A stretch of 64,000 nt of DNA from assembly GCF_003966155.1 (NCBI RefSeq), contig NZ_RXNS01000011.1, positions 62,001-126,000 of the forward strand, in the 5' to 3' direction. Positions 7,590 to 16,109 of this stretch are shown here, one piece after another. Position numbers and translations under genes: made by a program. Source of the stretch: Halomonas nitroreducens (GTDB taxonomy: Bacteria > Pseudomonadota > Gammaproteobacteria > Pseudomonadales > Halomonadaceae). Each line of letters begins with the position of its first letter. Position 1 is the first letter of the stretch. A model generated the notes under the pieces. It saw only the letters and a program-made list of their open reading frames with translations. It made no database searches and was not told the origin of the DNA.

Positions 7590-8584
7590 CAGCGGCTCCG
7601 GTAGAGCAGGTAGAGGAAGCTCGGCACCCCGAGCAGCGCGGTGATCACGCCCACCGGCAGCTGCTGGGGGGCGATCAGGGTACGCGCCAGGGTGTCGGCC
7701 AGGGTCAGCAGGGTGCCCCCGGCCAGCAGGCAGGCCGGCAGGATCCGCCGCTGGTCGTTGCCCAGCCGCAGACGCAGCATGTGCGGCACCATCAGGCCCA
7801 CGAAGCCGATGCTGCCGGCGGTGGTGACAGCCACGGCGGTGACCAGGCTGGCCAGCAGGTACAGGGTCCACTCCAGCGGCCGGACCGCCACGCCCAGGGC
7901 CGCGGCCTGCAGCCCACCGCGGGCCAGCACGTTGAGGGTGCGCCCCAGCGGCAGCACGACGGCCAGGCCGAGCGCGGCCACCGCCAGCACCGGCCAGGGG
8001 CTGCCCGCATAGGCCAGGTCGCCCATCAACCAGTAGAGCATGCCGGGCAGACGCTCCACCGGGCTCACCGCCAGCAGGAAGGTGATCAGCGCGCCCCACC
8101 CCGCTGCCATCACCACACCAGTGAGCAGCAGCCGGGTCGGCGTCCAGCTGCCGGTGCCATGAGCCAGGCCGAAGACGATCAGCGTCGAGGCCAGCGCCCC
8201 GGCAAAGGCCGCCCCCGAGACCAGCGCCACGCCCCAGCCGGCCAGCATGGCGACCAGCGCCGCCACCGAAGCACCGCCGGACAGCCCCAGCACATAGGGG
8301 TCGGCCAGCGGATTGCGCAACAGGATCTGCATCAGCGCCCCGGCCATCGCCAGCAGGGCGCCGGTGCCGAAAGCCGCCAGGGCCCGGGGCAGGCGCAGCT
8401 CCAGCAGCAGGGTGCGGTGCAGGGCGTCCCCGTCGCCGGCCAGTGCCGCGGCCAGTTCGGCGGGGCTCAGGGCGACGCTGCCGAGCGCCAGGGCGATCAG
8501 TTGCGACAGCAGCGCCGCCAAGACCAGCCAGGCCAGCGGTCCGGGGCGAAGTCGCCGAGACAGACGCGACCTAGCGCCGCTCAC
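7589..8584 (-). CDS. btuC: Vitamin B12 ABC transporter, permease
   Basis: 331 residues, FecCD-family permease with about ten membrane helices. The N-terminal arginine-rich stretch is followed by LAWLVLAALLSQLIALALG. Family landmarks include RLPRALAAFGTGALLAMAG and NPLADPYVLGLSGGAS, and near the end VGVITALLGVPSFLYLL. It forms the inner-membrane channel for corrinoids delivered by BtuF. Its start lies inside the last codons of btuF (14-base overlap) and its end overlaps btuD, so the three are translated as a unit. Confidence 0.94.
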   Translation of the reverse strand: MSGARSRLSRRLRPGPLAWLVLAALLSQLIALALGSVALSPAELAAALAGDGDALHRTLLLELRLPRALAAFGTGALLAMAGALMQILLRNPLADPYVLGLSGGASVAALVAMLAGWGVALVSGAAFAGALASTLIVFGLAHGTGSWTPTRLLLTGVVMAAGWGALITFLLAVSPVERLPGMLYWLMGDLAYAGSPWPVLAVAALGLAVVLPLGRTLNVLARGGLQAAALGVAVRPLEWTLYLLASLVTAVAVTTAGSIGFVGLMVPHMLRLRLGNDQRRILPACLLAGGTLLTLADTLARTLIAPQQLPVGVITALLGVPSFLYLLYRSR

Positions 8585-9473
8585 GGGCCATCTCCAGGTG
8601 GTCGCAGAGCGCCCGGGTCCCCTCCAACAGCCGCGGCGTGGCCCGCTGGACCAGGTCCGGGTCGACGAAGAAGAGGTTGTCGCGCCGCACCGCGGTCAGC
8701 TCGGGAAACGCGCGCCAGGCCTCGAGCCAGGTGGAATCCGGCTCGCCCATGCCTCCGGTGACGATGACCTCGGGGTCCCGGGCCAGCACCGCTTCGACGC
8801 CGATCCGCGGGACCAGCGACGCCTCCCCGGCGAACAGGTTCTGGCCGCCGCACAGCTCGAGCGAGCGGCTGATCCAGTGCGTGCCGTTGACCGTCATCAG
8901 CGGCTGCTCCCAGACCTGGTAGAAGACCGGTACCGGCGCGGCATCGGCATAGCGGGCGCGCAACTCGGCCACCTCCCCGCGCAGTCGCGTCGCCGCGGCG
9001 CGGCCCTCGGTCTCGCTGCCGGCCAGGACGCCGAGGCGCTCGAGGCTCGAGGCGATGGCGGCGAAGTCCTCGACGTCGGAGAAGAAGACCGGCAGGCCGA
9101 GCGCCGCCAGGCGGTCGACCTGCTCGCGCGGATTGCCGCCGGCCCAGGCCACCACCAGGTCGGGCTCCAGGGCCAGTAGGGCCTCGAGGTCGAGGCGGTC
9201 ATAGCTGCCCACCCGAGGCAGGTCGGCGGCGGCCGCCGGGTAGTCGCTGAAGCTGACCGCCCCGACCAGGCGCTCGCCGGCGCCGGCGGCAAACAGCAGC
9301 TCGGTGACGCCGGGCGAAAGCGCGACGATGCGCCGAGCCGGGGCGTCCAGGCAGACCTCGCGGCCGGCGTCATCGCTGACGCAGACCCCGGCCTGGACCG
9401 CATCGGGAAGGCCCGCCCCGAGCCATAGGGCCAGGGCCGCCATCACGGGGTAGCGACAGCGCCGGCGCATCAC
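8571..9473 (-). CDS. btuF: Periplasmic corrinoid-binding protein
   Basis: 300 residues with a signal peptide (MMRRRCRYPVMAALALWLGA, cleavage after about residue 28). The cluster III binding-protein fold is recognisable: RIVALSPGVTELLFAAGAG at about 48-66, the PDLVVAWAGGNP strand near 108, and the long central helix. It hands cobalamin or cobinamide from the outer-membrane receptor to BtuC. Two cysteines near the N-terminus (VCVSDDAGREVCLD) could form a disulfide. The start overlaps the btuB stop (ATGA). A haem or siderophore ligand is excluded by the btuB/cob context rather than by sequence alone. Confidence 0.92.
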   Translation of the reverse strand: MMRRRCRYPVMAALALWLGAGLPDAVQAGVCVSDDAGREVCLDAPARRIVALSPGVTELLFAAGAGERLVGAVSFSDYPAAAADLPRVGSYDRLDLEALLALEPDLVVAWAGGNPREQVDRLAALGLPVFFSDVEDFAAIASSLERLGVLAGSETEGRAAATRLRGEVAELRARYADAAPVPVFYQVWEQPLMTVNGTHWISRSLELCGGQNLFAGEASLVPRIGVEAVLARDPEVIVTGGMGEPDSTWLEAWRAFPELTAVRRDNLFFVDPDLVQRATPRLLEGTRALCDHLEMARERR

Positions 9474-11296
9474 TCGCCGAAGCGCACGCTGAGGAAGGCC
9501 GCGCGGCCGGCATTCAGGTAATCGCGTCCGCTGAAGTCACGGGCCGTGACCACGTCCCGGTCGAGGACGTTCTCCAGGGTCAGGCGCGTCGACCACAGCG
9601 GCGCGAACTGCCAGCCGGCCCGCAGATTGACGATCCCGAAACCGGGCAGGCGCTCGTCATTGGCGGTGTCGTTGTAGCGATGGCCCTGGGCGATGAAGGA
9701 ACCGCCGAGGGTCCAGTCGCCAAGCTCGCGGTCGGCATCCAGCCGCAGGCTGCGGGACGCCCGGCGCACCAGGCGGTTGCCGGTCTCGCGGTCCTCCGGG
9801 TCGACATAGGTCAGTGCCGCGCGCAGGGTCCAGTCCAGCACTTCGGCGCCGGTGGCGAGCTCCACGCCGCGGATGCGGGCCTGGTCGACGTTGAAGGGGG
9901 CGAAGCGGCCGTCGACCAGAGTGTTGGCGATCAGCTCTTCCACCTCGGTGCGATACACCGCCAGATCCCAGAACCCCTTGCCGAACTGGCCGCGCAGGCC
10001 CAGCTCGACGGTCTCGGAGCGCTCGGGGTCAAGGTCGGGATTGCCGAACCCGGGCCAGTAGAGCTCGTTGAAGGTGGGCGCCCGGAAGGCCGTGCCGTAG
10101 CTGGCCCGCAGGGTGTGGTGGTCGTCGAGGTCATAGCCCAGCGCCAAGCTGCCGGTAAGCTCCTCGCCGAACGCCTCGTTGTCGTCGTGGCGCAGGCCGG
10201 CCTGGACGGAGACCGGCGAGAAGTCCATCAACGCCTGGGCGAAGGCGGCCACGTTGTCGCGCTTTCTCTCGGCGAAGTCGGTGGTGCCGGATACCTCATC
10301 CTCGCTGTATTCGGCACCGGCGACCAGTTCGTGGGGGCCGAACGTGAGGGTGTTCTCCCAGCGGGCGGTGTGGGTGCGCGTATCGATCACGGAGTCGCCG
10401 AAGGCGTCGGTGTTGTCGCTCTCGTCACGGGCCTCGCTGAGCGTCAGGCGGCTGGTCCAGGCGTCGGTCACCGGCAGTTCGCCGTAGAGGCCGGCCACCT
10501 GCTGGACGAAGTCGGTGTCGCCGCCGACGAACTCGGTGTTGCCCCGGGCGCGCAGCGCGAGCACGCCGACCTCGGCACCACTCGCGAAGGTATGCGAGAG
10601 CCGCGCGAAGCCGGTGGTGTTGTCATAGCCCTTGTCACCTTCCCCCTCGACGACCTCGCTGCCCTCGGTGGCGAAATGGCTGGCCGAGAAGGCGTAGCGG
10701 GTGCCCCCCTCGCTGCCGGCCAGCGAGGCGCTGGCCCGACGGCTATCGAAGCTGCCGCCGCCCAGCGTGATGCTTGGCGAGGGCCCGCCCTCGCCCTCGG
10801 GGGTAAACAATTGCACCACCCCGCCCACGGCGTCGGCGCCGTAGAGGCTGCCCCGCGGGCCTCGCACCACCTCGATGCGCTCGAACATCCGCGGCTCCAG
10901 GAACTGCCAGGCCGGGCCGCCGGTGGTGGCGGAACGCAACCGGATCCCGTCGATCATCAGCACCGTCGACTCGCTGCCGGTGCCCCTCAGGAAGACGCTG
11001 CTGGTCTTGCCGAAGTCGCCGTTGGAGGAAACGTCGACGCCGGGCTGGGCGCGCAGGATGTCGGTGACGTCCTGGGGGTCCTGGCGGCGCAGCGCCGCTT
11101 CGTCGATGACGCTGACCGAGGCCAGCGAGTCGCTGGTGGTCCGGGGGGAGAGGGTCGCCGAGACCACCAGCGGGTCGAGGCGCAGTTCGGTCTCGGTGAT
11201 GCTGTCGTTGGTGTCGGCGGTGGCAGCACTGGCCAGCGGCGCCGTGCCCAGGCACAGGGCGGCAAGGCCCCGACGGCGGAAGAGCGGTATGATCAT
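9470..11296 (-). CDS. btuB: TonB-dependent vitamin B12 receptor
   Basis: 608 residues from the ATG at 11296. A signal peptide (residues 1-22, ending SAATA) is followed by a TonB-box-like DPLVVSATLS. Then come the plug domain (DVTDILRAQPGVDVSS, GSESTVLMIDGIRL, VRGPRGSLYGADAVGGVV) and a beta-barrel ending in SVRFGE. It imports corrinoids across the outer membrane with TonB energy. The leader of about 330 bases contains a cobalamin riboswitch, so expression should fall when adenosylcobalamin is plentiful. The ribosome site (GGGAAA) is weak, which suits riboswitch control of translation. It is the first gene of the uptake half of the cluster. Confidence 0.95.
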   Translation of the reverse strand: MIIPLFRRRGLAALCLGTAPLASAATADTNDSITETELRLDPLVVSATLSPRTTSDSLASVSVIDEAALRRQDPQDVTDILRAQPGVDVSSNGDFGKTSSVFLRGTGSESTVLMIDGIRLRSATTGGPAWQFLEPRMFERIEVVRGPRGSLYGADAVGGVVQLFTPEGEGGPSPSITLGGGSFDSRRASASLAGSEGGTRYAFSASHFATEGSEVVEGEGDKGYDNTTGFARLSHTFASGAEVGVLALRARGNTEFVGGDTDFVQQVAGLYGELPVTDAWTSRLTLSEARDESDNTDAFGDSVIDTRTHTARWENTLTFGPHELVAGAEYSEDEVSGTTDFAERKRDNVAAFAQALMDFSPVSVQAGLRHDDNEAFGEELTGSLALGYDLDDHHTLRASYGTAFRAPTFNELYWPGFGNPDLDPERSETVELGLRGQFGKGFWDLAVYRTEVEELIANTLVDGRFAPFNVDQARIRGVELATGAEVLDWTLRAALTYVDPEDRETGNRLVRRASRSLRLDADRELGDWTLGGSFIAQGHRYNDTANDERLPGFGIVNLRAGWQFAPLWSTRLTLENVLDRDVVTARDFSGRDYLNAGRAAFLSVRFGE

Positions 11297-11312
11297 GATC
11301 GTGTTTCCCAGG

Positions 11313-11332
11313 GCCGCACGCACCCGTGCGGC
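11313..11332 (-). promoter_or_regulatory. Leader hairpin just before btuB (possible expression platform)
   Basis: GCCGCAC and GTGCGGC pair around a six-base loop, 16 bases before the btuB start codon and about 100 bases after the riboswitch core. It could be the switching hairpin that affects ribosome access. No U-tract follows, so transcription termination is unlikely here. Confidence 0.4.
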
Positions 11333-11430
11333 ATGAACCCTTGAAGGCCAGGCGGGAAGGGGACCGGGGCGGGATCGTCGACAGTGCGTCGCCCTGCCCT
11401 CGGACCGCCCTCCGCGTCCAGGCATGCGCT

Positions 11431-11625
11431 CACAGGCCGGTCTCCGGGCTGACGAGGGAGGCACGTACACCTCGGAACCACCGCCTTCCCGTGCCGGGGC
11501 ACAGTGGCGAATGGCGGTCCTTGACTCGATCACCGTTGCGGGGGCAGCGTCGGACTGGCGTTACCGCGTCACCGACTTCCCGTTTCATCCCGGCCCTTCT
11601 TCGCGGGGCCTGGGTCACCTGAGAG
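11431..11625 (-). promoter_or_regulatory. Cobalamin riboswitch
   Basis: On the minus strand the conserved blocks occur in order: CAGGTGACCC at the 5' end, ACGGGAAG, GCTGCCCCCGCAACGG, the B12 box GCCACTG (11508-11502), CGGGAAGGCG, and GTCAGCCCGGAGACCGGCC at the 3' end. This is the AdoCbl riboswitch architecture. It controls btuB directly below it. It does not precede the upstream arm (cobT to cobU2), which therefore lacks this control unless another signal exists. Confidence 0.96.
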
Positions 11626-11632
11626 TGGGCGT

Positions 11633-11661
11633 AAGCTAGCAACCGGGTGGGGGGGCGTCAA
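11633..11661 (-). promoter_or_regulatory. Candidate promoter of the btuB riboswitch transcript
   Basis: Minus-strand TTGACG (11661-11656) is separated by exactly 17 bases from TAGCTT (11638-11633). The -35 covers the stop codon of the upstream cobU-like gene. RNA would start just before the riboswitch. The -35 is close to consensus; the -10 is poor. Confidence 0.5.
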
Positions 11662-12113
11662 CGCGAATCCCCCGCGGGGTTGATCCGGCTCAGGCAACGC
11701 ACCAGCCCGTGGCGCACGTACCAGACCGCCTCGGCCTGGGCCGCGGCATCCTGGGCCAGCCAGCCGGCCAGGTCGCGCAGGCGTCGATCCGCCGCGGCCA
11801 GGGGCACGATCCCGCGGCCCATCTCCGGCAGGATCAGCACCACCTCGCCACCCGTCTGCCGCTCGGCCTCGCCCATCGCCGCCAGCTCGTCGGCAAGCCT
11901 GCCACGCAGCCGGTCGTCGTCCGCCTCCTCGATCAGGGCCACGGCGAGCCAGTCGCCCCAGCCGGTGATCACCAGGGGACGTCCCGTAGCGAGCCGGTCG
12001 CGCCAGGCGGAGAGCGCACCGCCCTGGCCCGCCCTGTGCCAGGCGGCCTCGGGAAAACGCGCCGCTACGGTGTCGCGCTTGCCGGCACAGGCACCGCCGA
12101 TGAACAGCTGCAT
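11658..12113 (-). CDS. Divergent CobU/CobP-family protein (second copy)
   Basis: 151 residues, shorter than the 178-residue CobU encoded 1.4 kb upstream. The nucleotide loop is GGACAGKRD (6-14) where CobU has GGARSGKS. The C-terminal half (VLILPEMGRGIVPL...RRLRDLAGWLAQDAAAQAEAVWYVRHGL) matches the CobU end, including the EMGRGIVP version of the usual NEVG.GIVP motif. The GTP-guanylylation histidine region of CobU is shortened. It begins inside the cobC gene (49-base overlap), so it is translated with it. It may do part of the kinase/guanylyltransferase reaction or a side role; that is inference. Confidence 0.75.
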   Translation of the reverse strand: MQLFIGGACAGKRDTVAARFPEAAWHRAGQGGALSAWRDRLATGRPLVITGWGDWLAVALIEEADDDRLRGRLADELAAMGEAERQTGGEVVLILPEMGRGIVPLAAADRRLRDLAGWLAQDAAAQAEAVWYVRHGLVRCLSRINPAGDSR

Positions 12114-12715
12114 TGCCAGTCGCCCTCCTGCCGAACGAAGACGAAGCGGCGGCCCTGGGCCTGGCCGACCACCCCGTCCCAGAAATCCACCGCCTCCAGG
12201 CGCCGGCGCAGCTCGCGGATGGCGCCCCCATGGCTCACCGCCAGCACGCGGCGATGCCGCGACTCGCTGGCCTCGGTCAGCACGCCCTCCAGCCAGGCCG
12301 AGAGCCGAGCCCAGAGATCCTCCGCCGACTCACCGCCCGGCGTGGCCCGCCGGCCTTGGCTGTCCACCCAGGCCCGATAGCCCGGGTCGTTCTTCAGCGC
12401 CGCCCAGGTGCGGCCCTCGTAGTCGCCGAAGTCCAGCTCGCGCAGCCGGGCATCGAAACGCGGCGTCGCCCCGCGCCCCTGCCAGCCGTTTCCTTCCAGG
12501 ATGTGGGCCAGCGTCTGGCGACAGCGGGTGAGGTCGCTGCAGTGGACGGCGTCGAAGGCGACGTCCGCCAGCGCGTCGCGCAGCCGATCCATGTCCGCCA
12601 GCGCCTCGGGCAGCAGCAACGGGATGTCGCGCTGGCCCTGGTAGCGGCGTTCGCGGTTCCAGGCCGTGAGGCCATGGCGCACCACGACCAGCTCGAGTCG
12701 GGCAATCTCGCTCAT
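12065..12715 (-). CDS. cobC: Alpha-ribazole phosphatase-like histidine phosphatase
   Basis: 216 residues of the histidine phosphatase family. The phosphorylated histidine is in VVVRHGLTAWN (R13-H14-G15), with a second catalytic histidine in AVSHGGAIREL near 170. Context within the cob operon points to removal of the 5'-phosphate from alpha-ribazole phosphate or adenosylcobalamin phosphate at the end of nucleotide-loop assembly. It lies 19 bases after cobS and overlaps the cobU-like gene that follows. A general phosphoglycerate-mutase-like role cannot be excluded by sequence alone. Confidence 0.88.
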   Translation of the reverse strand: MSEIARLELVVVRHGLTAWNRERRYQGQRDIPLLLPEALADMDRLRDALADVAFDAVHCSDLTRCRQTLAHILEGNGWQGRGATPRFDARLRELDFGDYEGRTWAALKNDPGYRAWVDSQGRRATPGGESAEDLWARLSAWLEGVLTEASESRHRRVLAVSHGGAIRELRRRLEAVDFWDGVVGQAQGRRFVFVRQEGDWQCSCSSAVPVPASATP

Positions 12716-12734
12716 GAGCGACCCTCGCCAGCTG

Positions 12735-13493
12735 TCAGGCCATGACGAACGACCACCAGCCCCAGGCGATCAGCAGCAAGCATAGTTCTCCTCCCTCGAT
12801 GGCGGCCCCGACGATATCGCCGTTGATGCCGCCGAAGGCCCGGCGCACCGCCAGGCCGTAGATGATGATGAAGCCGACCAGTCCGGCCACCAGCCAGGCC
12901 GCGCCGGGCACGAAGACGAGCCCGGCCAGCGGCACCAACGCCGCCAGGGCGAGATCCCGGGCGCCGAGGCTCTGCTGCCAGGCGTGGGCCAGCCCCTCCG
13001 CCCGGGCCGCCGGCACCCCCACCAGCAGACCGAGGCCGCCGAGCCGTGCCAGGGCGGCGACCGGCACCAGCCACCAGGGGCTCGCCCCGGCCGCGAGCAG
13101 GGCCCACAGCAGGGCGGCCTTCCAGGCCAGATGGAAGACCAGCGCCAGCACGGCGAAGCTGCCCACCTGGGCATCCTTCATGATGGCCCAGCGGCGCTCC
13201 AGCGGGGCATTGCTGCCCAGCGCATCGGCCAGGTCCATCAGGCCATCCAGGTGCAGGCCGCCGGACAGCGCCACCCACAGGCTGAGCAGCAGCAGCGCCA
13301 GCAGCGGCGTGGGCAGCAGCGGCTGCAGCAGGGTGCCGACGCCGGCCACGAGGGCCCCGAGCAGCGCGCCGACCAGGGGGTAGGCCCGCGCTGCCCAGCG
13401 CCGGGTCGCCGGGGTCCAGGGACAGGCCACCGGCACCGGCAGCCGGGTCAGGAACTGGATCGCCAGCAGCGTGCCGAAGGCGGCATCCTTCAT
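12735..13493 (-). CDS. cobS: Adenosylcobinamide-GDP ribazoletransferase (cobalamin synthase)
   Basis: 252-residue inner-membrane protein. It joins adenosylcobinamide-GDP to alpha-ribazole. Key motifs are FLTRLPVPV at about 14-22, the metal-binding GGLHLDGLMDLADALGS near 80-97, and RRWAIMKDAQVGSFA near 101-115. About six hydrophobic helices follow, including GGINGDIVGA. The ATG at 13493 overlaps the cobU stop (ATGA). A longer open frame upstream only shadows cobU and cobD. Confidence 0.96.
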   Translation of the reverse strand: MKDAAFGTLLAIQFLTRLPVPVACPWTPATRRWAARAYPLVGALLGALVAGVGTLLQPLLPTPLLALLLLSLWVALSGGLHLDGLMDLADALGSNAPLERRWAIMKDAQVGSFAVLALVFHLAWKAALLWALLAAGASPWWLVPVAALARLGGLGLLVGVPAARAEGLAHAWQQSLGARDLALAALVPLAGLVFVPGAAWLVAGLVGFIIIYGLAVRRAFGGINGDIVGAAIEGGELCLLLIAWGWWSFVMA

Positions 13494-14026
13494 GGGCGCT
13501 CTCCCTTCCAGTCGATGGGCTGGCCGGCCACCACCTCGATCACCCGATCCGCCTGCCGGGCCAGCTGACGATGCAGCCCCTGCAGGAAGGCCAGGTAGCG
13601 CCATACCAGGCGATCCCGGGGTGGCAGGTCCTCGTTGAGGTCGTTGGAGACCACCACCAGGGCGATGTCGCGGCGCCGGGCCGTCTCGACCAGCCGCTGC
13701 AGCCTCGCCTCGCCGTCCGCCTCCGCCAGGCCGGCCTCGAAGAGCACCTGACTGGCCCACAGGGTCAGGCAGTCGAGCAGCACGCTGCTGCCCGCCTCGA
13801 CCCCGGCCAGCGCGCCGGCCAGGTCCAGGGGCGCCTCGAGGGTCACCCAGTCCTCGCCGCGCTCGCGTCGGTGGCGGGCGACCCTTGCTGCCATCTCGTC
13901 GTCGGCGACCCGGGCCGTGGCCAGGTAGACGAGGCCGCCGGGGCCCGGCGCTCGCCACGCCCGGGCCAGGGCCTCGGCCACCGCGCTCTTGCCCGAGCGC
14001 GCCCCGCCGGAAACGAAGGCGATCAT
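13490..14026 (-). CDS. cobU: Adenosylcobinamide kinase / adenosylcobinamide-phosphate guanylyltransferase
   Basis: 178 residues, standard length. It phosphorylates adenosylcobinamide and then adds GMP from GTP. Walker A GGARSGKS is at 7-14, the histidine/arginine stretch RVARHRRERGEDW near 48-60, the base-binding LLDCLTLWASQ near 85, and VVSNDLNEDLPPRD replaces the usual SNEVG motif near 124. The start overlaps the cobD stop and the end overlaps the cobS start (both ATGA). This is the canonical copy; a shorter relative lies at 11658-12113. Confidence 0.95.
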   Translation of the reverse strand: MIAFVSGGARSGKSAVAEALARAWRAPGPGGLVYLATARVADDEMAARVARHRRERGEDWVTLEAPLDLAGALAGVEAGSSVLLDCLTLWASQVLFEAGLAEADGEARLQRLVETARRRDIALVVVSNDLNEDLPPRDRLVWRYLAFLQGLHRQLARQADRVIEVVAGQPIDWKGERP

Positions 14027-15117
14027 GGGCGCCGCCACTCGGCCAAGGCCGCCAGCAGGCGCGCGTTGTCCGGGCCGTCGCGCAGGGCCAGGCGCAGCCA
14101 GCGGCCGTCGAGGCCGGGAAAGGAGTGGGTATGCCGGGCCAGCAGGCCCCGGCGCAGCAGGAAGGCGAACAGCGCCTCCGCCTCCTGCGCCTGCCAATCG
14201 CCGCCCAGCAGGAAGTAGTTGGCCTGGGTGGCCGGCACATCGTAGCCCAACTCGCGAATCGCCTCGGGCATGGCCGGACGCTGCCCGACCAGCCAGTCGC
14301 GGGTGCGTGCCAGGTAGTCGGTGTCGGCCAGCAGCGGGGCCACCAGCCCCAGCGCCAGGGCATTGACGCTCCAGGGTATCTGCCGGGCGCGGGCACCTCG
14401 CACCAGTGCGGGAGGGCCGAGCAGGTAGCCGAGGCGTAGGCCCGGCAGATCGAAGAGCTTGGTCAGCGAGCGCAGCAGCAGCAGGTTCGGCGCCGTCGCC
14501 AGCAGCGGTGTGAGGCGCTCGTCGCCGTCGGTGAAGTCGACGAAGGCCTCGTCCACCACCAGGGTCGTGCCGGTCTCGCGCCCCCGGGCGACCAGGCGTT
14601 CGATGGCCTCCCGGGGCACCAGGGTGCCGGTCGGGTTGTTGGGGCGACACAGGAAGGCGACGTCCACTCCGGCCAGGGCGCGCTCGGCCGCGGCGACGTC
14701 GAGCCGGAAGGCCGCGCCGTGCAGCGGCAGCGATGCCACCGCCAGGCCATAGTGGTCACAGGCCCGACGGTACTCGCTGAAGGTGGGCTCGACCACCAGC
14801 GCCCGGCCGCCGGCATGCAGCGCCGCCGCCAGGTAGATCGCCTCGGCGCCGCCGTTGGTCACCAGCACCTGCTCGGGGGGCAGCCGCTCGCGATCCGCGA
14901 TGGCCCGGCGGGCCTCGTCGTCGTCCGGGTCCGGGTAGCCGGCGAGCCGGCACGCGGCCTCGCCCAGCCAGTCGCCCACCCAGGCCGGGGGGCCAAGCGG
15001 GTTGAGGTTGGCACTGAAGTCGATCAGCGGATGGTCCGCCGGCAGGCCGAAGCGGGCCAGCAGGGACCCACGGCGGCCGCCATGGCGGGGCCAGTCGGGC
15101 AGCGGGGCACGCGTCAT
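14023..15117 (-). CDS. cobD: L-threonine-O-3-phosphate decarboxylase (PLP)
   Basis: 364 residues, class I/II aminotransferase fold. It decarboxylates threonine phosphate to (R)-1-amino-2-propanol phosphate, the linker that CbiB attaches to cobyric acid. The N-terminus ...DFSANLNPLGPP is diagnostic for this subfamily. NPTGTLVPRE lies near 161, VVDEAFVDF near 187, and the PLP lysine K220 is in SLTKLFDLPGLRLGY. Named cobC in Pseudomonas nomenclature. The start overlaps cbiB and the end overlaps cobU by four bases. A much longer open frame over the same DNA is a shadow extending into cbiB and cbiZ. Confidence 0.95.
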   Translation of the reverse strand: MTRAPLPDWPRHGGRRGSLLARFGLPADHPLIDFSANLNPLGPPAWVGDWLGEAACRLAGYPDPDDDEARRAIADRERLPPEQVLVTNGGAEAIYLAAALHAGGRALVVEPTFSEYRRACDHYGLAVASLPLHGAAFRLDVAAAERALAGVDVAFLCRPNNPTGTLVPREAIERLVARGRETGTTLVVDEAFVDFTDGDERLTPLLATAPNLLLLRSLTKLFDLPGLRLGYLLGPPALVRGARARQIPWSVNALALGLVAPLLADTDYLARTRDWLVGQRPAMPEAIRELGYDVPATQANYFLLGGDWQAQEAEALFAFLLRRGLLARHTHSFPGLDGRWLRLALRDGPDNARLLAALAEWRRP

Positions 15118-16109
15118 GTCAGCCACTCCCGCACCAGCACCGGGAGCATGGCCAGCAGCAGGAAGGCCAGCCAGCCGCCGTGCATGTGGCGGATGGTCCG
15201 CTCGATATGAGCGGCGCTCAGGACCTCCTGGGGCGTGCCCAGGGTGGCACGCCATGAGGGTCGCCCGGCGTAGTGGTTGAGGCCGCCGAGCCGGACGCCC
15301 AGCAGGTTGGCCACCATGGCCTCCGGCCAGCCGGCATTGGGGCTGGGATGGCGAGGTGCCTCGCGGCGCGTGGCCGCCAGCGCCCCGGCCCGGCGACTGC
15401 CGGGGATGGCCCGGGCCGCCAGCCACAGCGACAGCGCGGTGAGGCGGGCCGGCAGCCAGTTGACGGCGTCGTCGAGCCGCGCCGAGGCCCGACCGAAGTC
15501 CGCGAAGCGCGGGCTCCGGTAGCCGACCATGGAGTCCAGGGTGTTGGCGGCCTTGTAGGCCAGCGCCAGGGGCGCGCCGCCGAGCAGCGCCCAGAATAGC
15601 GGCGCGGTGATGCCGTCCACGGTGTTCTCGGCCACAGTCTCCACCGCGCCCCGGGCCAGCTCGGCCTCGTCGAGATGGGCGGTGTCGCGGCCGACGACGC
15701 GCGCCAGCGCGCGCCGGGCCTCGGCGAGATCGCCATGCGCCAGGGGCACGGCCACTGCCCGGGCGGCCTCGGCGAGGCCCTTGGCGGCCAGGGTCGTGGC
15801 CAGCAGGCCGAGTTCCGCGGCCACCGCCAGCCAGGGGTGGAGCCAGGCGAGGATGGCCAGCAGTCCCGCGCCGAGCGCCCAGGTCCCGCTCACCACCAGG
15901 ATCGCCAGCCAGCGGCCGCGACGCCGGCGAGCGGCCGCCGGCCCGTGGTTCCAGGCCCGCTCCAGCCGGGCGATCACCCGGCCGATGCCCACCACCGGGT
16001 GCGGCAGCCACGGCGGGTCGCCCAGCGCCAGGTCGATCAGCAGCGCGGCGGCGACCAGGCCCAGCAGCGCCAGGGACAGGGGCTCGAAGGACAGCGGGGC
16101 AAGGCTCAT
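15114..16109 (-). CDS. cbiB: Adenosylcobinamide-phosphate synthase
   Basis: 331-residue inner-membrane enzyme joining cobyric acid and aminopropanol phosphate. Typical motifs are LIDLALGDPPWLPHPVVGIGR at about 24-44, the GAVETVAENTVDGITAPLF loop near 155-173, ANTLDSMVGYRSPRF near 187-201, and SPNAGWPEAMVA near 253. Four or five hydrophobic segments are visible. It sits directly after cbiZ (ATGA overlap), which hydrolyses the bond whose equivalent CbiB makes. The pair looks like a salvage loop: cobinamide to cobyric acid and back with the preferred linker. Confidence 0.95.
   Translation of the reverse strand: MSLAPLSFEPLSLALLGLVAAALLIDLALGDPPWLPHPVVGIGRVIARLERAWNHGPAAARRRRGRWLAILVVSGTWALGAGLLAILAWLHPWLAVAAELGLLATTLAAKGLAEAARAVAVPLAHGDLAEARRALARVVGRDTAHLDEAELARGAVETVAENTVDGITAPLFWALLGGAPLALAYKAANTLDSMVGYRSPRFADFGRASARLDDAVNWLPARLTALSLWLAARAIPGSRRAGALAATRREAPRHPSPNAGWPEAMVANLLGVRLGGLNHYAGRPSWRATLGTPQEVLSAAHIERTIRHMHGGWLAFLLLAMLPVLVREWLT

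Noticed and set aside
12735-14396. A 553-codon frame suggesting a cobU-cobS fusion
   Set aside because: The N-terminal half is a shadow of cobU and cobD; cobS has its own start at 13493 that overlaps the cobU stop.
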